This document shows, one piece after another, positions 25,650-34,185 of a DNA stretch of 64,000 nucleotides. The notes under the pieces are model-generated. The model saw only the letters and a program-made list of their open reading frames with translations. It was not told the DNA's origin and made no database searches. Numbering within the stretch: the first letter of the stretch is position 1; each line of letters begins with the position of its first letter. The position numbers and the translations under genes were made by a program. The DNA is from Lachnospiraceae bacterium (GTDB lineage: Bacteria > Bacillota > Clostridia > Lachnospirales > Lachnospiraceae): positions 49,218 through 113,217 of the forward strand of contig JAILOK010000097.1 of NCBI GenBank assembly GCA_024690825.1, written 5' to 3'.

Positions 25650-26477
25650 ATGAAGAGGAAAAAAAGAAAAAACAACGAAATCACAAAAAGAAAAAACGAC
25701 AGAATCGCGAAAAGCGAGGTTGAAAAGATTGTGGACAACATGTGTCTGTTTGATGATGATCTGATGTCAAGGGTGTTTGATGATAACATTCCTGCTGCGA
25801 AGCTGATCATAGACACATTACTTGAAAAGGATGTCGAGATAAAAACCTGCAAGGGTCAGGTGCAGTTAAAGAATCCGCTGGTAAACGGAAGGAATATTAT
25901 CCTTGATATACTTGCGGGCGAGAGAAACGGAGATTTGTTTAACTGTGAGGTTCAGCGAAGAAAAAGAGGTGCAGATCCGAGAAGGGCGCGATTTCACTCG
26001 AGTATGATGGATACAAGGATGCTGAAAGCAAGGCAGGGTTTCAGGAAACTGAAAGATTCATATATGATATTTATAACCAAGGGGGATTATTTCGGAAAAA
26101 ACAGGGCGGTATACAGGATTGACAGAAAGATAGACGGATCCGAGGACTTTAATGACGGAAGCCATATCATATATGTGAACGGTAAATACAGGGGCGATGA
26201 CAAAGTGGGAAGACTGATGGAAGATTTCGGAAACAGAAGAACAACCGGCTTTAATAATCCGGAACTGGAAAAAGGTGTCAGATACTTCAAAGAAGAGGAA
26301 GGAAGAGAAGAAATGTGTGAAGCAGTTGAAAGATATGCAACAAAGCAGTACAAAATAGGAATTGAGCAGGGAATCGAGCAGAAAACCCTCCAGGTCTATC
26401 AAAACTGCATCAAGCGAGGCATGTCCGAGGAAGACGCCCGTGCCATAGCAGGCATGGATCAGACGGAGGCAGATTAA
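25650..26477 (+). CDS. PD-(D/E)XK nuclease family transposase (Rpn-like), leader-RNA module C
   Basis: The start ATG 25650 follows AAAGGAGGAATA. The frame is open further upstream but there only reads through the leader RNA. After a very basic N-terminus comes MCLFDDDLMSRVFDDNIPAA, then the nuclease core NIILDILAGERNGDLFNCEVQRRK (Asp, Glu-x-Gln), then DSYMIFITKGDYFGKN and a C-terminal helical segment. The end GMSEEDARAIAGMD resembles the DNA-binding tail of the family. At 275 residues it is near full length. The last 234 bases plus the terminator are duplicated at 26782-27137. Confidence 0.85.
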   Translation: MKRKKRKNNEITKRKNDRIAKSEVEKIVDNMCLFDDDLMSRVFDDNIPAAKLIIDTLLEKDVEIKTCKGQVQLKNPLVNGRNIILDILAGERNGDLFNCEVQRRKRGADPRRARFHSSMMDTRMLKARQGFRKLKDSYMIFITKGDYFGKNRAVYRIDRKIDGSEDFNDGSHIIYVNGKYRGDDKVGRLMEDFGNRRTTGFNNPELEKGVRYFKEEEGREEMCEAVERYATKQYKIGIEQGIEQKTLQVYQNCIKRGMSEEDARAIAGMDQTEAD

Positions 26478-26599
26478 CCCCAAATACCGCCATAATACAA
26501 CCGAATATCGCAAAAAACCACAAAACCATACCAACCCCACTGCAAACATGGTATAATCACGGGGTTGGTATTTTTGTATTTGTTCTTAGAAAAAGAGGC
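26244..26599 (+). repeat. Direct repeat, first copy (nuclease C-terminus plus terminator)
   Basis: About 356 bases here recur at 26782-27137 at a constant offset of 538 bases, with a few substitutions and no gaps. The unit covers the end of the nuclease gene, its stop, the terminator and about 20 bases beyond. Confidence 0.9.
26531..26577 (+). terminator. Terminator of module C
   Basis: TACCAACCCC (26531-26540) pairs with GGGGTTGGTA (26563-26572), then TTTTTG. Its duplicate is at 27069-27115. Confidence 0.85.
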
Positions 26600-26604
26600 T
26601 CGAC

Positions 26605-26750
26605 AGACCGGAAAGAACCCGGGAGGACAAGACCTTCAACCTGCTTTTTGTCGGCAGAGTTGTGAAACTCAAAGGCCTTGAACGGTCAAAAGAATTTTCT
26701 TTTGAAAAAGTCTCCAATGGCTTTATGGAAGCGGTTAGATCAGCCCGATG
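26605..26750 (+). pseudogene. Glycosyltransferase fragments between the two repeat copies
   Basis: Reading FNLLFVGRVVKLKG then LERSKEFSFEKVSNGFMEAV, this stretch joins a GT4 donor-domain strand directly to a GT4 C-terminal tail nearly identical to that of the gene at 24332. No start, no intact domain. It ends at TGA 26749-26751, and a short unrelated stretch leads to the second repeat copy. Confidence 0.75.
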
Positions 26751-26781
26751 AACCTCATAGAGTGAGTGCATTTCGAAGTAG

Positions 26782-27015
26782 ACCGGCTTTAATAATCCGG
26801 AACTGGAAAAAGGTGTCAGATACTTCAAAGAAGAGGAAGGAAGAGAAGAAGTGTGTGAAGCAGTTGAAAGATATGCAACAAAGCAGTACAAAATAGGAAT
26901 CGAGCAGGGAATCGAGCAGAAAACCCTCCAGGTTTATCAAAACTGCATTGAACGCGGCATGTCCGAGGAAGACGCCCGTGCCATAGCAGGCATGGAGCCG
27001 GAAAAGGCAGATTAA
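26782..27015 (+). pseudogene. Second copy of the nuclease C-terminal end (remnant)
   Basis: The last 77 codons or so of the PD-(D/E)XK gene are repeated (TGFNNPELEKGVRYFKEEEG ... GMSEEDARAIAGMEPEKAD). The catalytic core, start and leader RNA are absent, so it cannot make a nuclease. It belongs to the 356-base direct repeat that runs to 27137 and includes a second terminator. Confidence 0.8.
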
Positions 27016-27131
27016 CCCCAAATACCGCCATAATACAACCGAATACCGCAAAAAACCACAAAACCATACCAACCCCACTACAAACATGGTATAATCACGG
27101 GGTTGGTATTTTTGTATTTGTTCTTAGAAAA

Positions 27132-27873
27132 AGAGGCCCATATAGGCCTTTTACAGAAATTATCGAGGAAATATATAATAAAAGGCACAAAAGCCTTTAT
27201 AGCCAGTTCTACGGCCGCTAAAGAGAATCAGATATACCTCGGCGCGGATCCTGAAAAGATCCATATCAGCCTTCTGACGGTAGATCTGACAAAATACATC
27301 CGGAAAGACCCGGTAATACCCGGACAAAAGCCCTTCGGGATACTCACAGTCGGGAGCCTCATCAAAAGAAAAGGCCTGGACCTCCTCATAAATGCCCTTG
27401 GCATGATAAAAGACGAAGCCTGGACATTAACCATAGCGGGAGATGGCCCGGAAAAGGAAGCACTCATACAGCAGGCAGAAGAACTTGGAATATCGGAAAA
27501 GATCACATTTGCCGGCTTTGTCGAGGGAGAAAACTTGCGGGAACTCTACGCCAAAAGCCAAGTGTTCGTCCTTCCAACCAGAGAAGACTGCTTCGGCCTT
27601 GTAACCCTTGAAGCCATGTGCGCCGGCCTGCCGGTGATCAGCTCAAAATACGCCGACGGCGTCCTGGATCTCATCGGAGACGGAACTACCGGCCTCATAG
27701 TCGACCTGTACGATCCGGGACAGCTGTCCGATGCAATAAAAACCCTCATAAACGATCCTCAAAAAGCCGCATCAATGGGAAGAGCCGGATTAAAGAAAAC
27801 CGAAGAATTCACATTCGAAAGAGTATCCAAAGGCTTCATGGAAGCCGTAATTGCCGTAAATTCTCGAAAATAA
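27132..27873 (+). pseudogene. 5'-truncated glycosyltransferase family 4 copy
   Basis: This is a diverged copy of the second half of the gene at 24332, joined to the direct repeat at AGAGGCCCATATAGGCC. It retains IGLLQKLSRKYIIKGTKAFI, the donor strand GILTVGSLIKRKGLDLLI and the EX7E block REDCFGLVTLEAMCAGLPV, but lacks the N-terminal acceptor domain (about 125 residues). An in-frame TTG at 27103 lies inside the terminator and is not a credible start. The frame is otherwise clean, so the loss seems recent, or the fragment serves as a recombination donor. Its last codons contain the -35 box of promoter D. Confidence 0.8.
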
Positions 27874-27879
27874 TATAAT
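27851..27879 (+). promoter_or_regulatory. Promoter D of the RNA-leader module (module deleted)
   Basis: TTGCCG (27851-27856), 17 bases, TATAAT (27874-27879), then AAACCCGTTCAAAAA as in A and B. The leader RNA is missing after this point, and the sequence jumps to a nuclease tail. Confidence 0.7.
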
Positions 27880-27916
27880 AAACCCGTTCAAAAAAGGCGT
27901 TCTTAAATTTATACGG

Positions 27917-28000
27917 GAAATCGGAAACGAATACATGGAAAAGTACTATACCCCCAGCGAAGAAGAAAAAGCCTACCTTGACGCAAAAGCGACCGCATAA
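27917..28000 (+). pseudogene. C-terminal tail remnant of an Rpn-type nuclease
   Basis: Twenty-seven codons read EIGNEYMEKYYTPSEEEKAY then LDAKATA and stop at 27998-28000. EYMEKYYxPSEE matches the end of the nuclease at 23064 before that gene's own altered terminus. So this fragment probably shows the original C-terminus of that nuclease type. Everything between promoter D and this tail is deleted. From 28001 to the promoter at 28086 I see nothing. Confidence 0.75.
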
Positions 28001-28085
28001 CCACTGAAACCACACGAAAACCATGTGCAAGAGAAGTGGAAAAATCCATGTCCGACAAAATGACAAAGTACTTCATGTAAACAAT

Positions 28086-28114
28086 TCGACAAATCTGTGC
28101 GTATGATTTATAGT
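28086..28114 (+). promoter_or_regulatory. Promoter of the lic-type phosphocholine module
   Basis: TCGACA (28086-28091), 17 bases, TATAGT (28109-28114), 48 bases before the licA start. Confidence 0.6.
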
Positions 28115-28161
28115 AGATATCGTTGCTGTTACAAGTAATTCGTTAATTCGGGAACATATAA

Positions 28162-29088
28162 ATGATTGATAAAAAAACAGACTATATTACACCGGATGCA
28201 ATGGGGGGATATGCTGTCGAAATAATCAGGAAAACATTCGATGTAGCAAGTGAAGAAATAAAGCAGGTTCAGGTCATGAAGAAGGGCATGACAAACAGAT
28301 CCTTCAGTTTCAAAATAAACAGTAAGAGATACATCATACGTGTTCCAGGTGAGGGCACGGAAAATCTGATAAACAGAAAAAATGAGGCGGCAGTCTACCA
28401 TACAATAAAAGGCCTTGGAATATGTGATGATCCTGTGTATATTGATCCCGGAAATGGATATAAGATAACATCATTTCTTGATAATGTCAGAACCTGCGAT
28501 ATAGACAATGAAGATGATCTCAGAAGATGTATGGAAAAACTGAGATCATTTCATTCACTTAAACTTACTGTTCCGCATACCTTTGATATATGGGGTCAGA
28601 TACAGTTTTATGAGTCGCTCTGGAATAAAAACAGTTCCGAGTATCCAGACTATGAAGAAGTGAAAAGATCGGTCTTTTCCATGAAAGATTTTGTGGACAC
28701 AAATAAAGAGACATTCATTTTAACGCACATAGATGCTGTGCCTGATAATTTCCTCTTTTATCATACAAAAGACAACGGAGAAGAATTACAATTAACAGAC
28801 TGGGAATATGCCGGTATGCAGGACCCACATGTAGACATAGCCATGTTCTGCATATATAGCCTGTATAATAAAAAACAGTCAGATAAACTCATAGATATCT
28901 ATTTTGACAATAAATGTGATGACCCGACCAGAGCGAAGATATACTGCTATATGTCTGCGAGTAGTTTGTTATGGTCAAACTGGTGTGAATACAAAAAGGA
29001 ACTGGGCGTGGAATTTGGCGAATACGGGAACAGTCAGTATAATTACGCCAGGGACTATTATTCATACGCGAAGGAAGTATTAAAGTAA
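28162..29088 (+). CDS. licA: LicA-type choline kinase
   Basis: The 308-residue protein has a choline/ethanolamine kinase fold: MKKGMTNRSFSFKINSKRYIIRVPG (N-lobe with the nucleotide loop), the Brenner motif as LTHIDAVPDNFLFY, and the metal-binding LTDWEYAGMQDPHVDIAMF, very like LicA. It phosphorylates choline for incorporation into surface glycan or teichoic acid. The role follows from the next three genes, which are the expected cytidylyltransferase, choline transporter and LicD transferase. It ends directly before the licC start with no gap. Confidence 0.88.
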   Translation: MIDKKTDYITPDAMGGYAVEIIRKTFDVASEEIKQVQVMKKGMTNRSFSFKINSKRYIIRVPGEGTENLINRKNEAAVYHTIKGLGICDDPVYIDPGNGYKITSFLDNVRTCDIDNEDDLRRCMEKLRSFHSLKLTVPHTFDIWGQIQFYESLWNKNSSEYPDYEEVKRSVFSMKDFVDTNKETFILTHIDAVPDNFLFYHTKDNGEELQLTDWEYAGMQDPHVDIAMFCIYSLYNKKQSDKLIDIYFDNKCDDPTRAKIYCYMSASSLLWSNWCEYKKELGVEFGEYGNSQYNYARDYYSYAKEVLK

Positions 29089-29814
29089 ATGAGCGGGGAG
29101 TATGTTGCAAAAAGAGCCATAATACTGGCGGCAGGGCGGGGAGAACGTTTAAGACCCGTTACAGATGATATACCCAAGCCTCTCATAACAGTAAACGGTG
29201 TCAGGATGATTGACACCATAATAAAAGCCCTGCACAACAACAAAATATACGAGATATATGTTGTGACCGGATATCTGAAAGACAGATTTAACCCGCTTGT
29301 TGAAGAAAATCCGGGATTACAGCTTATAAATAATCCCTATTATGATACCTGCAATAATATTTCATCGCTGTATTCGGCCAGAGATCATCTGGAAGAGTGT
29401 ATCATTATGGATGGCGATCAGATAATCTATGATTCCGGCGTTCTGGACCCGCATTTCAAACGGTCAGGATATAATGCTGTGTGGACAGATGAGTGGACAG
29501 ATGAGTGGTTGCTGCAGGTAGAAAACGGGATAGTAATGTCTTGCTCGAGAAACGGTGGCGCAGGGGGCTGGCAGTTATACTCTATAAGCCGGTGGACTAA
29601 AGAGGATGGAAAAAAGTTGCGGCGTCATCTGGAGATTGAATTTGAGGATAATAAAAACCGCGATATATACTGGGACGATGTGGCTCTCTTTTGTTATCCC
29701 GGGGAATATGATCTTGGGATAGTAAAAATGAAAAAAGAAGATGTAATTGAAATTGACAACATGAGTGAGCTGACGGCAATAGATTCAAAATACCGGAATT
29801 GGGGGAAATCATGA
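29089..29814 (+). CDS. licC: LicC-type CTP:phosphocholine cytidylyltransferase
   Basis: The 241-residue protein has the nucleotidyltransferase signature RAIILAAGRGERLRPVTDDIPKPLI, an ECIIMDGDQIIYD metal-binding stretch, and NNPYYDTCNNISSLYSARD, which is well conserved in LicC. It makes CDP-choline from phosphocholine. One oddity is a short tandem WTDEWTDEW. ATG 29089 is immediately after the licA stop with a modest ribosome binding site. The stop overlaps the transporter start by four bases. Confidence 0.88.
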   Translation: MSGEYVAKRAIILAAGRGERLRPVTDDIPKPLITVNGVRMIDTIIKALHNNKIYEIYVVTGYLKDRFNPLVEENPGLQLINNPYYDTCNNISSLYSARDHLEECIIMDGDQIIYDSGVLDPHFKRSGYNAVWTDEWTDEWLLQVENGIVMSCSRNGGAGGWQLYSISRWTKEDGKKLRRHLEIEFEDNKNRDIYWDDVALFCYPGEYDLGIVKMKKEDVIEIDNMSELTAIDSKYRNWGKS

Positions 29815-31352
29815 ATATGAAAGTTAATAAGGGAAAAATAGACTGGCCGCTTACTCTTATACCATTCATAATAATATCGCTTCTGGCCGTGATACTTTTT
29901 ATGTTTCCTGAAGGAGCCAATGATATCATAGGCCGCGTGAGATTCTTTTTTGGGGATACCCTCGGAGCTTTTTATCTTGCTTTTGGCGCAGGAGTTTTGA
30001 TCATATCACTGTATATATCCTTTTCAAAATATGGAGATATAGTCCTGGGAGGGCAGGACGAAAAGCCGCAATACTCTTTTTTTACCTGGGGAAGTATGAT
30101 GTTTACTTGCGGACTTGCGGCAGATATCCTGTTTTATTCCTTTTCGGAATGGGTAATGTATGCTACAAACCCTCATATAGAAGAGTTGGGATCAATATCT
30201 GATTGGGCAGGTGTATTCCCTCTTTTCCATTGGAGTTTCATTCCGTGGGCTTTTTACCTTGTATTGGCTGCAGCTTTTGGTTTTATGATACATGTGAGAA
30301 AGACCAACAGATTAAGATATAGCGAAGCTTGCAGGCCGTTAATTGGGAAAAATACGGATGGATTTTGGGGCAGACTGATAGATCTTTTTGCACTTTTTGC
30401 CCTGCTTGCCGGAACAGCTACTACTTTCAGCGTTGCAACCCCTTTGATGGCGAGCATCATTTTACGGCTTACGGGAATAACGATCAGCAGGACAGCTGTG
30501 ACTATCATCATTCTGGTCATAACCTGCGCGGTGTATACCTATGCAACGATCCATGGATTTAAGGGGATCAGTTTTCTGGCAAAGCTTTGTATCTTTCTGT
30601 TTTTTGGCTTACTTGTGCTTGTTTTGGTTATAGGAGGTCAGGGCAGATTTATATTAGAGTATGGTCTTCAAAGTTTTGGGAAGATGATACAGAATTTTGT
30701 TGAACTGAGCACATACACGGATCCTGGCAGAAAAACATTTTTTCCGCAGGACTGGACAATATACTATTGGGCATATTGGATGGTATGGTGTATAGCTGCT
30801 CCGTTTTTCATAGGTAATATTTCAAAAGGCCGTACTATCAGACAGACGGTTCTGGGTGGCTATGTTTTTGGAGTTGGATCAACGATCGTAAGCTTTATAG
30901 TACTCGGAAACTACTCTCTGGGGCTTCAGGTTGCGGGAAAATATGATTTTATAGCAAAATACAGCGAGACCGGCGACCTGTATGATCTGATCTTGTACAT
31001 AATAGATACAATGCCTGTATCAAATGTGATCCTGCTGATAATCCTTGTCTGTATGATCGCATTTTACGCCACATCATTTGACTCAATTGCCTATACGGCT
31101 GCCTGCTACAGCTATATCAAACTTGAAGACAATGAAAAACCCGGGAGGGGAATAGAATTACTCTGGTGTATACTGTTGATAGTCCTTCCCATAGGGCTTG
31201 TATTCTCGGAGAGCTCGATGTCAAATATTCAATCGGTAAGTATCATTTCAGCCTTTCCCATAGGAATTATAATGATCATAATGGTATGGAGTTTCCTAAA
31301 GGATGCGGGATCATTTTTGAAAGAAAGGGAGAAGCAGGACGAGCCGCACTAA
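29811..31352 (+). CDS. BCCT-family choline/betaine transporter
   Basis: I chose ATG 29811 (ATGA overlap with licC, GGGGGAAA upstream). TTG 29799 is an alternative. The roughly 513-residue protein has about 12 membrane helices. FTWGSMMFTCGLAADILFYS, FPLFHWSFIPWAFYLVLAA and the conserved Trp-rich segment DWTIYYWAYWMVWCIAAPF, followed by FIGNISKGRTIRQ, are the BCCT signature. It should import choline for the neighbouring kinase. This fills the role of LicB, although LicB of Haemophilus belongs to a different transporter family. Confidence 0.9.
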   Translation: MNMKVNKGKIDWPLTLIPFIIISLLAVILFMFPEGANDIIGRVRFFFGDTLGAFYLAFGAGVLIISLYISFSKYGDIVLGGQDEKPQYSFFTWGSMMFTCGLAADILFYSFSEWVMYATNPHIEELGSISDWAGVFPLFHWSFIPWAFYLVLAAAFGFMIHVRKTNRLRYSEACRPLIGKNTDGFWGRLIDLFALFALLAGTATTFSVATPLMASIILRLTGITISRTAVTIIILVITCAVYTYATIHGFKGISFLAKLCIFLFFGLLVLVLVIGGQGRFILEYGLQSFGKMIQNFVELSTYTDPGRKTFFPQDWTIYYWAYWMVWCIAAPFFIGNISKGRTIRQTVLGGYVFGVGSTIVSFIVLGNYSLGLQVAGKYDFIAKYSETGDLYDLILYIIDTMPVSNVILLIILVCMIAFYATSFDSIAYTAACYSYIKLEDNEKPGRGIELLWCILLIVLPIGLVFSESSMSNIQSVSIISAFPIGIIMIIMVWSFLKDAGSFLKEREKQDEPH

Positions 31353-31366
31353 ATGGTTTACATAAT

Positions 31367-32167
31367 ATGAAAACAATCAATGACGATGAAGCAAGAAAAC
31401 TGGAATTGGATATCCTGATTCGATTTGCAGACTACTGCAAAAAGAATGATCTCAGGTATTATCTGGCATATGGCACATTGATAGGTGCCATAAGACACAA
31501 GGGATTTATCCCGTGGGATAATGATGTTGATGTTGTCATGCCAAGGCCCGATTATGAAAAACTTATCAGATTAACAGACGCGGAAAAGATCGCGGATCAC
31601 ATAAAAGTTCTGGATTATAAAAAGGAGAGGACATTCCCCTTCTTAAAGCTCGCAGATGACAGGACAAGGCTAAAGGAGCATTATCTGGTAACGGAAGAAA
31701 ATATGGGCGTTTATATCGACATTTTCCCCCTTGACGGAATGCCGGATGATCCGGAAAAGAGAGAAAAACTATTTAAAAAAGCGGCTCTTTTTTACAAACT
31801 GTTTGCGGTGGCAAATTACCGGAAAAATACCGGTGCGAATGCATATAAGAAATTCTTAAAGATGATCTGTTATCCTTTTTCAAGAATGATTTCATCATCC
31901 TGGGTGTGTGACAGATTGAACCGTTTATGCGAAGCATATGATTATGATAAGTCGGAGTATGTTGCGGATATAGTTTGGGGATATGATGCAGCAAGAGAAA
32001 TAATGCCTAAACAATACTTTGAAGCGGCAGAGGTGGAATTTGAAGGTCATTTTTTTTGCGCGCCTGCGGAATATGATAAAATGTTACATCAGACCTACGG
32101 AGATTACATGCAGCTTCCTCCTGAAGAGGACAGAATAGTGCATGAATTTGAGGCGGAGTGGAAATAA
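31367..32167 (+). CDS. licD: LicD-family phosphocholine transferase
   Basis: I chose ATG 31367 (MKTINDDEARKLELDILIRF). Longer frames upstream only translate the transporter gene in another frame. RYYLAYGTLIGAIRHKGFIP and WDNDVDVVMPRPDYEKL form the LicD signature with the Asp pair for metal and nucleotide. Later blocks (VYIDIFPLDGMPDDPEKREK) agree. The enzyme transfers phosphocholine from CDP-choline to a sugar of a surface polymer. It completes a four-gene module with licA, licC and the choline transporter. Confidence 0.92.
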   Translation: MKTINDDEARKLELDILIRFADYCKKNDLRYYLAYGTLIGAIRHKGFIPWDNDVDVVMPRPDYEKLIRLTDAEKIADHIKVLDYKKERTFPFLKLADDRTRLKEHYLVTEENMGVYIDIFPLDGMPDDPEKREKLFKKAALFYKLFAVANYRKNTGANAYKKFLKMICYPFSRMISSSWVCDRLNRLCEAYDYDKSEYVADIVWGYDAAREIMPKQYFEAAEVEFEGHFFCAPAEYDKMLHQTYGDYMQLPPEEDRIVHEFEAEWK

Positions 32168-32182
32168 TCCGATAATACACAT

Positions 32183-33295
32183 ATGAAAATAATAGCATTT
32201 TACTTACCACAATTTCATGAGATCCCGGAAAACAACGAATGGTGGGGAGAAGGATTTACGGAATGGACAAATGTCCGCAAGGCAAAACCTCTGTTTGAAG
32301 GACACTACCAGCCGCGCGTGCCGTTAAATAATAACTACTACGACCTGACAGACATCAATGTCATGCGCTGGCAGTCCGAGATCGCCGAAAAATACGGCGT
32401 ATACGGCTTCTGCTTTTATCACTACTGGTTTAACGGCAAACTCCTTTTACACAAACCCGTGGAAATGTACAGGGATGACCCGGAATGTAAAACCCATTAC
32501 TGCATCTGCTGGGCAAACGAGGACTGGACAAACAACTGGTCTTCAGACAACCCTACATTCCTTGTCAAGCAGACCTACGGTGACAAAAAGGAGTGGGAGG
32601 AGCATTTCAACTACTTCCTGCCTTTCTTCAAGGATCCCAGATACATCAAAGAGGATAATAAACCCTTCCTTGTGCTCTACGAGCCATCGATCGTCAAAGG
32701 ACTGGAAGAAATGGTGGAATACTGGAATGAGCTTGCAAAGCAGAACGGATTTGACGGAATAGTCATGGCAGCGCAGAGCACCCGCGGGAGACTTGACGGG
32801 AAACCTGTCCCGGATGTGATAGACTACCAGATAGATTATGAGCCCCAGTATGCATATTCACTGCTAAAGCAGCAGTCATTTCCAATCCTCAGGAAATGTA
32901 AGAGAATCGTACGGAATTTCCTCAAAAAGAATTTCAACTCCAACGCATTTGAAAAGGTCGGCAGGACTCAGAAACTGCAGATTTTTGACTATGATGAGGT
33001 GTGGAAAAAGATACTGTCCCTTAAACCCCAGAGCCCGAAGGACATCCCGGGAGCCTTTGTAGACTGGGATAATACCGTCAGAAAGGGCGACAGAGGCTTT
33101 GTAATAAACGGCGCAACCCCGGAAAAATTCGACAAATACTTAAAAGAACAGATAAACAGGGCCGAAACAGTGTATAATAAGGACATGATTTTCCTCTTTG
33201 CCTGGAATGAATGGGCGGAATGCGGCTACATGGAGCCGGATGAGAAGTACGGGTACGGGTATCTGGAGGCAGTGAAGGAGACGATGGGTTCATGA
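32183..33295 (+). CDS. WbsX-type glycan protein (GH99-like)
   Basis: The 370-residue protein starts MKIIAFYLPQFHEIPENNEW and has WWGEGFTEWTNVRKAKPLF, YGFCFYHYWFNGK and, near the end, FLFAWNEWAECGYMEPDEKYGYGYLEA. These are the hallmarks of the WbsX family (glycosyltransferase WbsX / glycoside hydrolase 99-like), common in O-antigen and capsule loci. Whether it builds or trims glycan is not settled by sequence. No signal peptide, so cytoplasmic. It overlaps the next gene by four bases (ATGA). Confidence 0.9.
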   Translation: MKIIAFYLPQFHEIPENNEWWGEGFTEWTNVRKAKPLFEGHYQPRVPLNNNYYDLTDINVMRWQSEIAEKYGVYGFCFYHYWFNGKLLLHKPVEMYRDDPECKTHYCICWANEDWTNNWSSDNPTFLVKQTYGDKKEWEEHFNYFLPFFKDPRYIKEDNKPFLVLYEPSIVKGLEEMVEYWNELAKQNGFDGIVMAAQSTRGRLDGKPVPDVIDYQIDYEPQYAYSLLKQQSFPILRKCKRIVRNFLKKNFNSNAFEKVGRTQKLQIFDYDEVWKKILSLKPQSPKDIPGAFVDWDNTVRKGDRGFVINGATPEKFDKYLKEQINRAETVYNKDMIFLFAWNEWAECGYMEPDEKYGYGYLEAVKETMGS

Positions 33296-34185
33296 ACATA
33301 TTTCAAAAAATCCCATATCATTTATGGTATTTATATAAAACAGAATTCCTGAGAAAAGAAGTTATCAGATGTTGCCGTAAGGAGGCCGAAAATGCCGATG
33401 AAAGAAAGGCTGCGGAACTGAAAGAAGTTGAGACATATCTGCAGAAATACTGTTTTACCCTGTTTCCTTACAGATTCATAAAGAAATATGACAAGATCAG
33501 GATAGAAGTTGAAAGGGATGAGGAAGGAAGCCCGTTTGTTTACAGAGGCAGTAAAAAACTCTTTTTTCCTGAAAAATGGTCGGATGAAAGATGCAGGAAC
33601 TATTATCGCGAAATACTGACAGAACAGGACAAAGAATCTCCTCACTGCTACATTTCCGATGATAAACGCTTGCCCGGAGAGGGAGACAGTATTGCCGATG
33701 TTGGCGGTGCCGAAGGCTTTTTTGCATTGGATCATATAGAAAGAGCCGGTAAAGTATATATTTTTGAATGCGAAGAAGAATGGCAGGAACCCTTGAGAAA
33801 GACTTTTTCACCATGGAAGGATAAGGTGGAGATAATAAATAAGTATGTCGGAGATAAGGATGATGAAGGCCGGAATTTTGTAACTCTGGATTCATTCTTT
33901 AGAGATAAGAAATGTGATTATGTCAAGGCAGATATCGAAGGCGCTGAAACAGCACTGCTTAAGGGCGGAGAGAGTACATTCAGAAACAAGGTAAGAAAGA
34001 CTCTCCTATGTGCCTACCATAATCAGGACGATGAGGAAAAGATCAACAGATATCTCGAAGAGTATGGCTTCACACATGAACCGAGTCACGGCTTTATGCT
34101 CATGGCAGCGGGATATCTGAACGGCGATAAGGATTCCTTTAAACCGCCATACCTACGCAGAGGAGTGATATTTGGTAGCAGATGA
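33292..34185 (+). CDS. FkbM-family methyltransferase
   Basis: The 297-residue protein has an N-terminal helical extension (1-110) and a C-terminal S-adenosylmethionine domain. EGDSIADVGGAEGFFALDHIE is the methyl-donor glycine loop, VYIFECEEEW the acidic strand end, and CDYVKADIEGAETALLKGGE the FkbM signature (KxDIEGxE). It likely O-methylates a sugar of the surface glycan. Overlapping starts and stops on both sides (ATGA) tie it to the WbsX-type gene and the following glycosyltransferase. Confidence 0.88.
   Translation: MNIFQKIPYHLWYLYKTEFLRKEVIRCCRKEAENADERKAAELKEVETYLQKYCFTLFPYRFIKKYDKIRIEVERDEEGSPFVYRGSKKLFFPEKWSDERCRNYYREILTEQDKESPHCYISDDKRLPGEGDSIADVGGAEGFFALDHIERAGKVYIFECEEEWQEPLRKTFSPWKDKVEIINKYVGDKDDEGRNFVTLDSFFRDKKCDYVKADIEGAETALLKGGESTFRNKVRKTLLCAYHNQDDEEKINRYLEEYGFTHEPSHGFMLMAAGYLNGDKDSFKPPYLRRGVIFGSR

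Noticed and set aside
27103..27131. TTG 27103 as the start of a working short glycosyltransferase
   Set aside because: The codon lies within the terminator of the duplicated nuclease end, has no ribosome binding site, and the N-terminal domain is missing.
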